A DNA stretch of 64,000 bases from Alphaproteobacteria bacterium (GCA_017999645.1 JAGNLJ010000005.1:62001-126000), one strand, 5' to 3'; numbered from the stretch's first letter, positions 25,445 to 35,034 are shown. Program-made: numbers and translations. Notes: generated by a model not told the origin, from the sequence alone.

Positions 25445-25849
25445 TTACCGGCTTCTTGTCCCGAGGCCGATATCTTTCGCCAGCTTCGAACGCTGACGCG
25501 CGTAATTGGGCGCGACCATCGGGTAATCCGAAGGCAGGCCCCAACGCTCACGGTATTGTTCTGGCGTCATGTTGTACGCCGTCTTCAGATAACGCTTCAG
25601 CATCTTGAGCTTCTTGCCGTCTTCGAGGCAGACAATGTAATCCGGGTTCACCGATTTCTTGATCGGCACCGCCGGTTGCGGACGGTCGGCCAAAGCGCCG
25701 CCCTCCGCATTCACGTTCGACAGCGTCTTGAAAACCTGTTCGATAAGGCCGGGAATATCGTTCGCGGTCGTGGCATTGTTCGAGAGATAGGCGGACACGA
25801 TTTCCGTCGTCAGGGCGAGCACGTCGTCGCGGCTGGGCTGATCTGTCAT
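25445..25849 (-). CDS. mucR: MucR/Ros-family transcriptional regulator lacking most zinc ligands
   Basis: A 134-residue alphaproteobacterial MucR-type regulator. The DNA-binding region reads IVCLEDGKKLKMLKRYLKTA and is followed by YNMTPEQYRERWGLPSDYPMVAPNYA, clearly the Ros/MucR fold. Of the usual C-C-H-H zinc ligands only the first Cys is kept: the second is Asp, and the His positions appear as Tyr or Ala. Zinc-free MucR relatives are known to fold and bind DNA, so it may still work. A strong GGAGAGAAGGAGAG site precedes the ATG. MucR proteins act as global regulators of envelope, motility and cell-cycle genes. Confidence 0.9.
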   Translation of the reverse strand: MTDQPSRDDVLALTTEIVSAYLSNNATTANDIPGLIEQVFKTLSNVNAEGGALADRPQPAVPIKKSVNPDYIVCLEDGKKLKMLKRYLKTAYNMTPEQYRERWGLPSDYPMVAPNYARQRSKLAKDIGLGTRSR

Positions 25850-25958
25850 GATTACTCTCCTTCTCTCCTGTTTATTTCACGGCGGACAGTAATAAAGGAT
25901 GATTACAGGTAAAACAAGGGGAAAAGGCCAGTATTCGCAATAAAAGAAAGTTTATGTC

Positions 25959-26621
25959 TTATTTCAGTCCCTGCGCGCCTTCAAATATCCGGTTCGTGCG
26001 CTTGGATTCCGTAATATCGGCCCCGCGCAGGTAAACCGGCTCGGCCCCGAGGCTGAACAGCTCGGGCCTTGTGGCCAGCAATTCCCCCATCAGCGCCGCA
26101 TCAATTGCGGTGATTTCAGGCTTCTCACCCGTCAAGCGCTCGACTCCGTCACCAACAAGAACAAATCCATCGCCCTTGATCGCCTCCCCGCTCACAACAG
26201 CAGGCGCACTCAACGGGTTTCCTTCCGCATCGAAAGTCTGGAAATAAAAATCCGAACGCTTGGTGTCCAGAACGATAGCAAGCTGCTCCGCATTTTCACG
26301 CACCGCCTGCAGCGCCAGAACCTGCATCGTCGTAATGCCGTAAACCGGAACGCCTAAAGCTAAACCAATCGCTCGCGCCGCCGACAACCCGATCCGCAAT
26401 CCGGTGAACGCGCCCGGCCCCGTCGTCACCGCGACCGCTTCTAAATCCGCATAGGCCACGCCAGATTTTTTCAGCACACGCTCCGCCATCGGCAGCAAAT
26501 GCTCGGCATGACCCTGCATCATCGCGCTCGACTCGGAAAAAACTTTTCCCCGGTCATAAATCGCCGCGCCGCAATTATTCAGCGCGGTATCGAGTGCCAA
26601 AATTTTCTGAAAGCCGGTCAT
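25959..26621 (-). CDS. tsaB: tRNA threonylcarbamoyladenosine biosynthesis protein TsaB
   Basis: TsaB is the inactive ASKHA-fold partner that activates TsaD in making t6A37 of tRNAs. The 220-residue product starts ILALDTALNNCGAAIYD, has QGHAEHLLPMAERVL and VTTGPGAFTGLRIGLSAARAIGLAL, the typical TsaB core. Its start codon overlaps the stop of the upstream nitroreductase gene by one base (TAATG). The rimI gene that often follows tsaB is not present here. Confidence 0.92.
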   Translation of the reverse strand: MTGFQKILALDTALNNCGAAIYDRGKVFSESSAMMQGHAEHLLPMAERVLKKSGVAYADLEAVAVTTGPGAFTGLRIGLSAARAIGLALGVPVYGITTMQVLALQAVRENAEQLAIVLDTKRSDFYFQTFDAEGNPLSAPAVVSGEAIKGDGFVLVGDGVERLTGEKPEITAIDAALMGELLATRPELFSLGAEPVYLRGADITESKRTNRIFEGAQGLK

Positions 26622-27232
26622 TAAATAATTTTCGATGTCTCGTCGAATGTTAAACGCGGGCTGCGCGGGTGAAGCTTCGATTCATCGCCGTACCCGAGAT
26701 TGCAGAGAAAATTCGGCACATAATCATTATCCGCGAAGAATTCCTTCTTGATCCCGTCCGCATCGAACCCCGACATCGGCCCGCAATCCAGACCCAGCGC
26801 CCGCGCCGCGATAATCAGGTAAGCCCCCTGCAATGTCCCGTTCAGGAAAGCCGTGTCCCTGATCTTTTCGGGCTTGGCCGTAAACATTGCCCTGCCATCC
26901 TTCATGTGCGGCGCCAGCTTCGGCATCTGTTCATAAAATTTCAAATCGTAAGCAATAATCGCCGTCACCGGCGCGGTCATCGTCTTCTCTTTATTGCCTT
27001 CATCAAGATGCGGCCTCAATCTTTCCTTCGCGTCTTTCGACTTCACAAAAACAAAACGCGCCGGGCAGCAATTCGCACTCGTCGGTCCGAATTTCAGAAG
27101 TTCGTACATCTGGTCGATCAGCGCATCCGGAACCTCGCGCTGCTGCCACGCGCGGTGCGTGCGCGCTTCCCGGAAAATGACATCAAGCGCTTCCGCTCCA
27201 AGATTACGAGACCTTAATTTTTCGGCGGCCAT
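26621..27232 (-). CDS. Nitroreductase family protein (RutE/malonic semialdehyde reductase type)
   Basis: A 203-residue FMN-dependent oxidoreductase. The sequence TSANCCPARFVFVKS matches the RutE/HadB group of nitroreductases, and further typical parts are FLNGTLQGAYLIIAARALGLDCGPMSGFD and the FMN-site RTHRAWQQREV near the start. RutE reduces 3-hydroxypropionate semialdehyde-type products in pyrimidine degradation, but no rut genes are nearby. The start at 27232 is preferred over 27253 because an AAGGA site precedes it at eight bases. It is co-transcribed with tsaB. Confidence 0.86.
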   Translation of the reverse strand: MAAEKLRSRNLGAEALDVIFREARTHRAWQQREVPDALIDQMYELLKFGPTSANCCPARFVFVKSKDAKERLRPHLDEGNKEKTMTAPVTAIIAYDLKFYEQMPKLAPHMKDGRAMFTAKPEKIRDTAFLNGTLQGAYLIIAARALGLDCGPMSGFDADGIKKEFFADNDYVPNFLCNLGYGDESKLHPRSPRLTFDETSKII

Positions 27233-27375
27233 GCGGTTTGTCCTTTCAGGCATAAGGGCACCATCAATCTAGTCCCGGCCCGCTAAACATCAACCCTTAA
27301 TTTAAGGGGTTTTTGGGGGGCTATTTTTCAGACCCGTTATCTGGTTTAATCCCGGTCTTGTGAAAGACCTGAGCC

Positions 27376-28476
27376 ATGCAGCGTTTCCTGACATTCCTTG
27401 CCCTTCTCGCCGCGACCGCCGGTGCCGGGAATCCCGTGTCCGCAGCCACCGCCATCCCCGAGGATAAATATTCCGCCGTCGTTCTGGTCTATCACCGCAT
27501 CGGCGAGGACGCCTACCCCGACAGCAATCTCCGCACCGAACAATTCATGGATCACCTTCAGGAAATCGCCAGCGCTGATTACACCGTCCTTTCTTTAGCT
27601 GAAATCATCGACGCCGTGAAAAATCACCGCGAACTGCCGCCGCGTGCGCTCGCCATCACATTCGAAAACGCCTACCGCTCCGCGCTCGATAACGCTATCC
27701 CGGCCCTGCTTGAAAAAAACATCCCTTTCACCGTTTTCTATTCCAGCGGCCAGCTCGATGTCAAAACCGCGGAAAATATGAACTGGCAGGAGCTCAAAAA
27801 GCTCGCCCAGAACCAGAATGTCAGTATCGGCGTGCTGCCCGCCGCCTACTCCAACCTCGCCCGCGAACCAGAAGATGAAATCCGCCGCCAGGTGAACAAG
27901 GCCCTGCTCCGTCACCGCGAGGAATTCGGCAGCGAGCCCGCATTCTTCTCCTATCCCTTCGGCGAATATTCCCTGCCCTACAAAAAAATCATCGCCGACT
28001 CCGGTTTTACCGCTGCCTTCGGCCTGCATTCCGGCACGGTCTATGAAGGCGCCGACTTTTTCGCGCTGCCCCGCTTCACGATGACCGAACGCTTCGGCGA
28101 CACGGAACGCTTCCGCCTCGTCGTCAACGCGTTGCCGCTGCCCGCCGTCGATATCGAGCCGCGCGATCCGCAGATCGGCGCCGCCGCGCCCACGATCGGT
28201 TTTTCGCTACCGCCATCCCTTGAAAAGGAAAGCGCCGATCTATCCTGCTTCGTTTCCGGACGCGGCCAGCCTGAGATTGAAAGACTTGGAAATCGTATTG
28301 AGCTGCGCCTGGCCGATATTCCAGGCGACGAACGCGTGCGCTTGAACTGCACCATGCCGGGCCCGATGGACACACAGACTGATGTCGAGCAATGGCGTTG
28401 GCTGGGAATGGTATTAGCGGGGCAAAGCGTGCCCGCACCAGAAGAGACTAATCCGCCACCTGACGGACCTCAGTAA
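27376..28476 (+). CDS. Secreted polysaccharide deacetylase-like protein with degenerate active site
   Basis: A 366-residue protein: signal peptide 1-24, a NodB-like domain to about 230, and a C-terminal beta-rich domain. The NodB fold is recognised by VVLVYHRIGED, MNWQELKKLA and AFFSYPFGEYS. However, the catalytic TFDDG motif is TFENA (95-99) and the metal-binding SHxxxH segment is GVLPAAY (152-158), so the metal-binding Asp and both His are missing. The protein is therefore probably not a deacetylase and may bind polysaccharide only. It converges on nfu, overlapping it by 29 bases. Confidence 0.82.
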   Translation: MQRFLTFLALLAATAGAGNPVSAATAIPEDKYSAVVLVYHRIGEDAYPDSNLRTEQFMDHLQEIASADYTVLSLAEIIDAVKNHRELPPRALAITFENAYRSALDNAIPALLEKNIPFTVFYSSGQLDVKTAENMNWQELKKLAQNQNVSIGVLPAAYSNLAREPEDEIRRQVNKALLRHREEFGSEPAFFSYPFGEYSLPYKKIIADSGFTAAFGLHSGTVYEGADFFALPRFTMTERFGDTERFRLVVNALPLPAVDIEPRDPQIGAAAPTIGFSLPPSLEKESADLSCFVSGRGQPEIERLGNRIELRLADIPGDERVRLNCTMPGPMDTQTDVEQWRWLGMVLAGQSVPAPEETNPPPDGPQ

Positions 28477-28993
28477 CCTCCGGCACATAGTGCCGCAGCA
28501 TATTTTCAATGCCGGATTTAAGCGTCATGGTCGAGCTCGGGCACCCCGCACAGGCACCGCGCAGCCGTAAATAAACCACGCCCTCATCAAAACTGTCGAA
28601 CACGATATCGCCGCCATCCATCATCACCGCCGGGCGCACGCGCGTCTCGATCAGTTCCTTGATCTGCACAACAAGCGGATCATCGTCACCCGTACTCTCA
28701 TTCGTATCGGCATTTAGAACAACCGGATGCCCCAGCGAAAAATGCTCCATCAACGCCGCCAAAATCATCGGCTTCAGCATCGACCAGTCCGTGTCGCCCC
28801 CCTTGCTGACCGAAACAAAATCGCGGCCGAGCATCACGTTCTCGACGCCCGTAATGCCGAACAGCCGCTGCGCCAGCGGTGAATTGCTAGATTGCTCGCG
28901 GCTTTTGAATTCGAAAACCGAGGGTGCCACATCCTGCCCTGGCAGGAATTTGAGCGTCGCGGGATTGGGCGTTGTCTGTGTCTGTATGAACAT
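28448..28993 (-). CDS. nfu: NifU-type Fe-S cluster carrier (Nfu)
   Basis: A 181-residue Fe-S scaffold/carrier of the mitochondrial NFU1 type. The N-terminal Nfu_N domain begins QTTPNPATLKFLPG; the C-terminal NifU domain has RPAVMMDGGDIVF and the cluster-binding CxxC in GACAGCPSS. It should deliver [4Fe-4S] clusters to targets such as lipoyl synthase or aconitase. It overlaps the end of the convergent polysaccharide deacetylase-like gene and lies downstream of the uspA-like gene on the same strand. Confidence 0.93.
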   Translation of the reverse strand: MFIQTQTTPNPATLKFLPGQDVAPSVFEFKSREQSSNSPLAQRLFGITGVENVMLGRDFVSVSKGGDTDWSMLKPMILAALMEHFSLGHPVVLNADTNESTGDDDPLVVQIKELIETRVRPAVMMDGGDIVFDSFDEGVVYLRLRGACAGCPSSTMTLKSGIENMLRHYVPEVTEVRQVAD

Positions 28994-29024
28994 GGCTATC
29001 AGATAGTCCAGTTAAAGGAATAAA

Positions 29025-29489
29025 TCAACTTTCGTCCGCTTTTTCTTCGAGGACGATGTGATCGGGAATGACGGTCAAGGGCACCGGCAGCTTCGAAAGC
29101 CCCTTGCCGCAGAAATGGCTCACAAGCGGCCCCGGCCCGCCGCCCTTGGTGCTGCCGCCCAGGAACAGGTTGGAAATATTCGGGTTTTCCGTGATCGTCT
29201 TGATCACCGCGTCCGGTGCCGGGCCATCGCCGATATACAATGTCGGCGTCAGGCCGCTCATGCTCTTGATCTTCTTTGCGATAGTGTCCAGCAGTTTCTC
29301 CGCTTCGCGGCGGCGGTCTTCCTTGATGCGCTCTTCAATATTCCCCCAGTTCACGAAATCGCTGTCGGGGATAATGTTCAGAACACCGATATGCGTGTTG
29401 TTCGCGCGTGCCGCCTTGCACGCATAGCGCAGGGCATTGCCGAATTCCTCGGTATCGTCCGCGACAATCAAATAAATACGATTTGGCAT
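29025..29489 (-). CDS. Universal stress protein family
   Basis: A 154-residue UspA-like protein: strand YLIVADDTEEFGNALRYACKAAR, LNIIPDSDF, and a central region ending FLGGSTKGGGPGPLVSH, which corresponds to the G-x2-G-x9-G(S/T) nucleotide loop. ATP binding is likely but not certain. A TAGGAGCT site precedes the start. It is placed between nfu and the TIGR02186 gene on the same strand. Confidence 0.85.
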   Translation of the reverse strand: MPNRIYLIVADDTEEFGNALRYACKAARANNTHIGVLNIIPDSDFVNWGNIEERIKEDRRREAEKLLDTIAKKIKSMSGLTPTLYIGDGPAPDAVIKTITENPNISNLFLGGSTKGGGPGPLVSHFCGKGLSKLPVPLTVIPDHIVLEEKADES

Positions 29490-29501
29490 GTCTGTTAGCT
29501 C

Positions 29502-30230
29502 CTATCCACGTCGAACCCTGTTTGAAAACCATCCGGCAAACACCGCCAGAAAAACGCACATCACGCCGTACACGAACGAATTGCCGTGCGCGAATTGGTT
29601 GATCCGCGCGCTGCCGCCCACCTGTGCAACGCGCACCGTACTCATCTTGCTGTCACGCAGGACGCCACCCGAAAAATAAAGCGTCTGGATTTCATACTCG
29701 CCCACCGGCACATTGGCGGGAATATAAAAATCCGCGCGGAAGAAATTCGGCCCGATGAATTTGATCGTGCCCGGCTCAGCCGGATAAAGCCCCTGCATTT
29801 TCTTGTTTCTCAGCAATGCATCGCGAAAAGTAATCCGCTGCTCATCCGTCGTGTCCGGCTTGTTGAACCTTAAATTCTCCGGCCCGATACCCTGCTCCAT
29901 CAGCGTCTGCAGCGGGGCTAGGTCTTCAATCGGCCTGCTCAGCGCGTAATTATAATAAGAAGGCACCGCCTTGAACGTCTCGAAACTGCGGTTGATCCAC
30001 GCGCCCATGACGCTTTCCTTGCGCCGCACCGACATCGTCCGCAACGGCCCCTTCACGATCACCGCAACATCGCCCTTGTTTGCGCGCACACCGAACAGAC
30101 CCAGCGTCGTACCGTTAAAGCCCGTCGTGATATCGACATGGTCGCTCACCAGCTCAACCGTCACATTTTCGGCCCGCGCCGCGTCCGCGCTCATAAAAAT
30201 TAAAACCGCGATCAAAAGAAATTTTTTCAT
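29502..30230 (-). CDS. TIGR02186 family membrane-anchored protein
   Basis: A 242-residue protein with a signal peptide (ending ARA-EN), a periplasmic beta-rich domain with TVELVSDHVDITTGFNG and VIVKGPLRTMSVRRKESVMGAWINR, and a C-terminal TM helix (about 217-236) followed by RVRRG. It fits the alphaproteobacterial TIGR02186 family, which is almost always next to a TauE/SafE permease, as here. The start overlaps the TauE stop by four bases (ATGA). A joint role in sulfur-compound export is inferred from context. Confidence 0.85.
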   Translation of the reverse strand: MKKFLLIAVLIFMSADAARAENVTVELVSDHVDITTGFNGTTLGLFGVRANKGDVAVIVKGPLRTMSVRRKESVMGAWINRSFETFKAVPSYYNYALSRPIEDLAPLQTLMEQGIGPENLRFNKPDTTDEQRITFRDALLRNKKMQGLYPAEPGTIKFIGPNFFRADFYIPANVPVGEYEIQTLYFSGGVLRDSKMSTVRVAQVGGSARINQFAHGNSFVYGVMCVFLAVFAGWFSNRVRRG

Positions 30231-31141
30231 GACAGAGCCACCGTCGAGAAAATTTCTTCCGGCTGGATGAACAAATTGCCTATCATCTGCAGACAGACCG
30301 CGAGAACGATCAGGGCCAGCGTTACCCTTGCGTAAATACCTTTAACATGCCGCGCGAAGGTAATGCCGATCTGCGCGCCAGCCACGCCGCCGATGATCAG
30401 AATAATCGCCAGCACCACATCCACTGTCTGATTGACCAGCGCATGCATGATCGTGGCGAACGCCGTCGTGAAAATCATCTGGAACAAAACCGTCCCCGCC
30501 ACCAGCAGCGACGGAATACCGAGAATATAAATCATTGCCGGAACCATAATGAATGAACCGCCGACACCCAGGATCGACGCCAGCACCCCGCCGAGAAAAC
30601 CGATACCGCCCGGCACCAGCGCACTGATGTAAAGTTTCGAGCGCGGGAAACGCATCTTGTAAGGCAACCCCGCGATAAACGAATTCACATTCAGCGTGTT
30701 GAATTCCTTGCGCATGTTTTTTGGCTTAAGCAGGTGCGTAAAACTCTCCGCCAGCATCAGAACGCCGATGAAGCCGAGCAAAATGATATAAAGAATGGAA
30801 ATCGCGAAATCGATCTGGCCGAGTTTTTCAAGAATGCCGAAGATCAAAATCCCCACGACCGAGCCGCCCAATCCCCCCACCAGCATCACGCACGCGATTT
30901 TGACATCGACATTGCCCTTGTCCCAGTGACCAAGCACACCGGCGACGCTCGACGCGACAAGCTGCGAGGCCTGCGTCCCCACCGCGATCACGGGCGGAAT
31001 ACCGGTAAAAATCAGGAACGGTGTCGTCAGGAATCCGCCGCCGATGCCGAAAATGCCCGACAAAAAACCCACGAAGGCGCTGACGAGGAATATCGATTCC
31101 GCCGGCACGCTCATTTCAGCGATGGGAAGGTAAACCTGCAT
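30227..31141 (-). CDS. TauE/SafE family permease
   Basis: A 304-residue membrane protein of the TSUP family (sulfite/organosulfonate export), with about eight helices in two inverted halves. The typical GIFGIGGGFLTTPFLIFTGIPP and, in the second half, SILGVGGSFIMVPAMIYILGIP motifs are seen. A possible ribosome binding site (AGGGA) for ATG 31141 lies inside a small hairpin at 31148-31167. Translationally coupled to the TIGR02186 gene. Substrate unknown. Confidence 0.9.
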   Translation of the reverse strand: MQVYLPIAEMSVPAESIFLVSAFVGFLSGIFGIGGGFLTTPFLIFTGIPPVIAVGTQASQLVASSVAGVLGHWDKGNVDVKIACVMLVGGLGGSVVGILIFGILEKLGQIDFAISILYIILLGFIGVLMLAESFTHLLKPKNMRKEFNTLNVNSFIAGLPYKMRFPRSKLYISALVPGGIGFLGGVLASILGVGGSFIMVPAMIYILGIPSLLVAGTVLFQMIFTTAFATIMHALVNQTVDVVLAIILIIGGVAGAQIGITFARHVKGIYARVTLALIVLAVCLQMIGNLFIQPEEIFSTVALS

Positions 31142-31147
31142 GAATGC

Positions 31148-31167
31148 ATCCCTGCTCTGACAGGGAT
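31148..31167. repeat. Short hairpin covering the tauE ribosome binding site
   Basis: ATCCCTG and CAGGGAT (7-bp arms, 6-base loop) flank the start of the tauE-like gene. On the minus strand the AGGGA in the downstream arm is the likely ribosome binding site, so folding could hide it. It resembles the CCCTG-type intergenic repeats elsewhere in the window. Confidence 0.5.
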
Positions 31168-31184
31168 GACATTACTGGATATGT

Positions 31185-31841
31185 TTAATTGGTGTAAAGG
31201 TCGATATCCTTGCGGCCCATAATGCGCAGGGGGCCGTCGGTCGTGAAATCACGGTACCAGCCATTGCCGTGGATGTGATACTCGTTGCGGAAATCCACCG
31301 ATTTCACGAAGCTCAGGAAAGGCTTGTACCAGTCGACGAATACGCTCGTCTCCGACGCGCATTCCGCGATATAGGCCTTGTCGTTGTAAACCGTCGCGAA
31401 CATCAACCCGCGTTTCTGGACCTTAGGCCCAACCGAGGTAATGAACGAAATATCGGCAAAGCTGGCGAAACCGTCGCCAAGCCCTGCATTGTCCCACACA
31501 CCGTTGATCACGGCGCCGTCGAATTCACCGACATAAGCATCCCAGAACTCACGGCTGTAATTTTGTCTCTGGATGGCGGCGGCATTGCGGCGCGGGTAAA
31601 TCACGAAACGGCGGTCTTCGCGCACACGGACGCGGCAGGCTGCATATTGATTGTCACCGGGCGCAAGCACCGTAAAAATATCGTCAGGCTTCTGGTTGCT
31701 GGTCTGGCGCCACGTATCGGCATAGGTCACGGAAAGATTGGTCTCGGCATCGCGCCAGAAGAATATGTCGGCCTTGGCCGGAGAACCCGCCACAGATGCC
31801 AAAACTACTGCCAATGCTAGCGTTTTAAGCGGAAATTTCAT
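31185..31841 (-). CDS. Secreted protein of unknown function
   Basis: A 218-residue protein with a signal peptide (residues 1-24, ending AKA-D). The mature part begins IFFWRDAETNLSVTYADTWRQ, resembling proteins with a beta-sandwich core that binds unknown ligands, and includes FVDWYKPFLSFVKSVDF near the end. No family is recognised with certainty. It lies between the tauE-like gene and trpS on the same strand, with gaps on both sides; the gap to trpS is about 105 bases on the other side. Confidence 0.65.
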   Translation of the reverse strand: MKFPLKTLALAVVLASVAGSPAKADIFFWRDAETNLSVTYADTWRQTSNQKPDDIFTVLAPGDNQYAACRVRVREDRRFVIYPRRNAAAIQRQNYSREFWDAYVGEFDGAVINGVWDNAGLGDGFASFADISFITSVGPKVQKRGLMFATVYNDKAYIAECASETSVFVDWYKPFLSFVKSVDFRNEYHIHGNGWYRDFTTDGPLRIMGRKDIDLYTN

Positions 31842-31946
31842 GAAAACACACCGTATTACCTGGATTTATTATGACGTACCAAGCCATATAATGCCAGAAA
31901 AATGCCTAACAACAGGTTAACGCATCAATACGGTAATTAGTTCAGA

Positions 31947-32942
31947 TTATTTCCAGAATCCCATCCGGTCCCGGACCTGCTGGACGACTGGCTCGGCGAT
32001 GCTCCTTGCCTTGTCGTTCCCGGCCTTCAGGGTGCGGTCGATTTCACCCGGGTCGGCCATCAGCGCGCTCATACGCTTCGTGATCGGCGACAGCTTCTCA
32101 ACCGCCAAGTCCGCCAGCGCGGGCTTGAACACCGAGAATTGCTTCCCTGCAAATTCCGCAATCACATCTTCACGCGGCCTGTCCGCCAGCGCCGCGTAAA
32201 TGGTCACAAGATTCAGCGCCTCCGCGCGCCCCTCATAACCATCGAGCGTTTCCGGCAGCGGATGCGGGTCGGTCGTCGCTTTCTTGATTTTCTTGGCGAT
32301 AGCATCCGCGTCATCCGTCAGGTTGATCCGTGAGTAATCGGACTCATCCGATTTGCTCATCTTCTTCGATCCATCGCGCAAACTCATCACGCGCGGCGCA
32401 GGCCCCGCGATCATTGGCTCCGGCACAATAAACAACTCACCGAAATTCGTATTGAACGTCGACGCGATATCGCGCGCCAACTCCAGGTGCTGCTTCTGGT
32501 CTTCGCCGACCGGCACATGCGTCGCCTTGTACAAAAGGATATCCGCCGCCATCAGAACCGGGTACGCGAACAACCCAAGACCGACGCGTTCGGAATTTTT
32601 CCCCGCCTTGTCCTTGAACTGCGTCATGCGCTCCAGCTTGCCCATCTGCGCGATGGTCGAGAGCAGCCACATCAATTGCGAATGCCCCGGCACAGCAGAC
32701 TGCACGAAAATATGCGACTTCTTCGGGTTGATGCCGCTCGCGATGAACGCCGCCGCGATCTCGCGCGTCGATTTCGCCAGCGCTGCCGGATCCTGCGGCA
32801 ACGTGACGGCATGAAGGTCGGCGACCATATACAGGCACTCCGCGCCCTCATCCTGCAGCCTGATCCAGTTCTTCAGCGCCCCGAGATAATTCCCGAGGTG
32901 CAAATTATTGGTCGGCTGCATGCCTGAAAGAATGCGTTTCAT
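31947..32942 (-). CDS. trpS: Tryptophanyl-tRNA synthetase
   Basis: Charges tRNA-Trp. The 331-residue class I synthetase has [17 protein letters not shown] (HIGH-type box HLGN), VADLHAVT, the [11 protein letters not shown] core, [16 protein letters not shown], and the KMSKS loop at [13 protein letters not shown]. The start codon overlaps the stop of murJ (TAATG), so the two are coupled. Confidence 0.97.
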   Translation of the reverse strand: MKRILSGMQPTNNLHLGNYLGALKNWIRLQDEGAECLYMVADLHAVTLPQDPAALAKSTREIAAAFIASGINPKKSHIFVQSAVPGHSQLMWLLSTIAQMGKLERMTQFKDKAGKNSERVGLGLFAYPVLMAADILLYKATHVPVGEDQKQHLELARDIASTFNTNFGELFIVPEPMIAGPAPRVMSLRDGSKKMSKSDESDYSRINLTDDADAIAKKIKKATTDPHPLPETLDGYEGRAEALNLVTIYAALADRPREDVIAEFAGKQFSVFKPALADLAVEKLSPITKRMSALMADPGEIDRTLKAGNDKARSIAEPVVQQVRDRMGFWK

Positions 32943-34492
32943 TATTTACTCTTTCCTAAAAATCCGCGGATATCCTGCATTTTAAGCGCGCCGGTGGCAA
33001 GCACTGAAATACCGTAAGCCGCACCGCCTGCCACTACAAAAATCGCCAGCGCGATATCCTTGTGGAACGTGTCGCCCGCCATCCAGCCCGCCAGCGGGAT
33101 TTTCAGCGCAAACAACACGAGCGCCATCAAACCTGTCGAAAGCAGGATACGCGGGAACGCACGGCGGAAACGCTCATCGAGTTTCAACGCCTCGTTGCCA
33201 CGCAGCAGCCATGCCAGCAGCCCGATCTGCATCCACCCGACAATCCCCGTCGCCAGCGCAATCCCCGCCACACCTATATATTGGATCAGGATTAACGCGA
33301 GGACGATGTTCGACGTCGCCACCGCAATCGAAACCTTCACCGGCGTCATCGTGTCCTGCTGCGAGAAGAACGCCGTCGAGTAAACCTTCACCGCGATGTA
33401 GGCAGGCAATCCGATCGCATAGCCTTGCAGAACGAACGCCGTCACGCTCGCATCCGCCATATCGAACTTCCCGCGCACGAACAGGACCTCAATAATAATG
33501 TCGGCCAGAATAAGCAGCGCCAGCGCCGCAGGCAAACCCAGGAACAAAACCGTCTCCAGCGCCCGGTTGAACAAACCCTTCGCCTCGTCGGTTCTTCCCG
33601 CGCCAATCGCCCGGCTTAACATCGGCAGCAGCGCCGTACCCACCGCAATCCCCACCGTGCTCAGCGGCAATTGATTTAAACGGTCCGCATAATAAAGATA
33701 CGAAATCGATCCCGTCGGCAGGAACGAACCCATGATCATGTCGGCGAAAAGATTGATCTGCATCACGCCCGCGCCGAGAACGCCCGGCCCCATCAGTTGA
33801 AACAACCTCTTGATCCGCCCGTCGAATTTCGGACGCGCCAGCGGCAATTTAATTTTCTCGCGGCGTATATAAATGTACAGCAGCACAAACTGCAGCACAC
33901 CCGCGATCATCACGCCCCACGCCAGCGCATGCGCCGCCGTCTGGAATTTCCATGCGACCAGCAACACACCGATCAGGGCGAGGTTGAATAAAATCGGCGC
34001 GGCGGCAAACGGCGCGAACCGCCCGTGCGCCGTCAGCACACCGCCCATCAGCGCCGCAATCGACATCATGAGCAGATAAGGAAACGTAATCCGCGACAAC
34101 GTCACCGCGAGATCGAAACGCTCCGTCGTCGGGTCGTCCGTAAATCCTGGCGCCAGCAGCATGATGACGGCAGGCATCGCGATCATCATAAGAATTGTAA
34201 AGACGAGCAGAATCCAGAACATGATAACCATCGCGTTACCCGCGAAATTATCCGCGCTCTCGCGCCCTTCTTTTTCAAGCGCCTCGGAATAAAGCGGCAC
34301 GAAGGAAACGCTGAACGCGCCCTCGGCGGTCACACGGCGGAAAAAATTCGGCAGCTTCAGCGCCACGAAAAACGCATCGGCAATCGGCCCCGCACCCAAA
34401 ACCGCAGCCGTCAGGATATCGCGCACGAAACCGGCCACCCGGCTCACTGCCGTCAACCCGCCTACCGTCGCCATGGCTTTGACTAACTTCAT
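32942..34492 (-). CDS. murJ: Lipid II flippase MurJ
   Basis: A 516-residue MOP-family flippase that moves lipid II across the inner membrane. It has about 14 hydrophobic segments, starts [21 protein letters not shown], and contains [31 protein letters not shown], the MurJ/MviN signature with its conserved Arg and Glu. The start at 34492 is chosen to fit the family; an in-frame codon at 34522 is upstream. Coupled to trpS. Confidence 0.95.
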   Translation of the reverse strand: MKLVKAMATVGGLTAVSRVAGFVRDILTAAVLGAGPIADAFFVALKLPNFFRRVTAEGAFSVSFVPLYSEALEKEGRESADNFAGNAMVIMFWILLVFTILMMIAMPAVIMLLAPGFTDDPTTERFDLAVTLSRITFPYLLMMSIAALMGGVLTAHGRFAPFAAAPILFNLALIGVLLVAWKFQTAAHALAWGVMIAGVLQFVLLYIYIRREKIKLPLARPKFDGRIKRLFQLMGPGVLGAGVMQINLFADMIMGSFLPTGSISYLYYADRLNQLPLSTVGIAVGTALLPMLSRAIGAGRTDEAKGLFNRALETVLFLGLPAALALLILADIIIEVLFVRGKFDMADASVTAFVLQGYAIGLPAYIAVKVYSTAFFSQQDTMTPVKVSIAVATSNIVLALILIQYIGVAGIALATGIVGWMQIGLLAWLLRGNEALKLDERFRRAFPRILLSTGLMALVLFALKIPLAGWMAGDTFHKDIALAIFVVAGGAAYGISVLATGALKMQDIRGFLGKSK

Positions 34493-34602
34493 GGCTTCAA
34501 TATGTAACGGGCAAGCCCGCACAGGTCACGGGGTATTTATTAGTGATGGAATTTGCCGCACCGCTTGCTTTAAGATGCCTCCATACAACCGGAGAATATC
34601 TT

Positions 34603-35034
34603 ATGAAAACTTTTCTCGCCTTGATGCTTCTGGCCCTCACCTTCACAGCGCCCGCTTATGCAGAAGAAATCCGCAATCTCAACGGCGGCTATCTCAAAAA
34701 AAGCTGCACTGTGTTTAACAAGGCCGACGCCAACGAACTTGTCATGAACGGCACCGAAGACGGCTACGACAAGGGCATCGACGCGGGCTTCTGCTCCGGC
34801 TTCCTGCTTGCACTCCTGAATTCGAATTTCGCCAGAAGCCAGGCGAACGATGCAAATCGTCAGGCTGATTTCTGCCCGCCGCTGAATCTCCCGGTGCTTG
34901 AGGCATCAAAACTTCTCGTGCGCGAACTTGAAAAATTGTCCAAGGAAGAACGCATAAAGGAACGCGGCCTTGATCTCACGCTGAAAATTTTCGCAACAGC
35001 CTATCCCTGCGGAGAAACGAAACCCGCGCAATGA
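34603..35034 (+). CDS. Rap1a/Tai-like small secreted protein
   Basis: A 143-residue product with a signal peptide (1-19, ending AYA-EE) and a helical mature domain with four Cys: [29 protein letters not shown] and TAYPCGE. The C-x-G-F and FCPP...YPC layout resembles the Rap1a/Tai fold, known from type VI immunity proteins and many secreted relatives of unknown role. No T6SS effector is nearby, so immunity should not be assumed. A GGAGA site precedes ATG 34603. The stop overlaps ubiE by four bases. Confidence 0.68.
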   Translation: MKTFLALMLLALTFTAPAYAEEIRNLNGGYLKKSCTVFNKADANELVMNGTEDGYDKGIDAGFCSGFLLALLNSNFARSQANDANRQADFCPPLNLPVLEASKLLVRELEKLSKEERIKERGLDLTLKIFATAYPCGETKPAQ

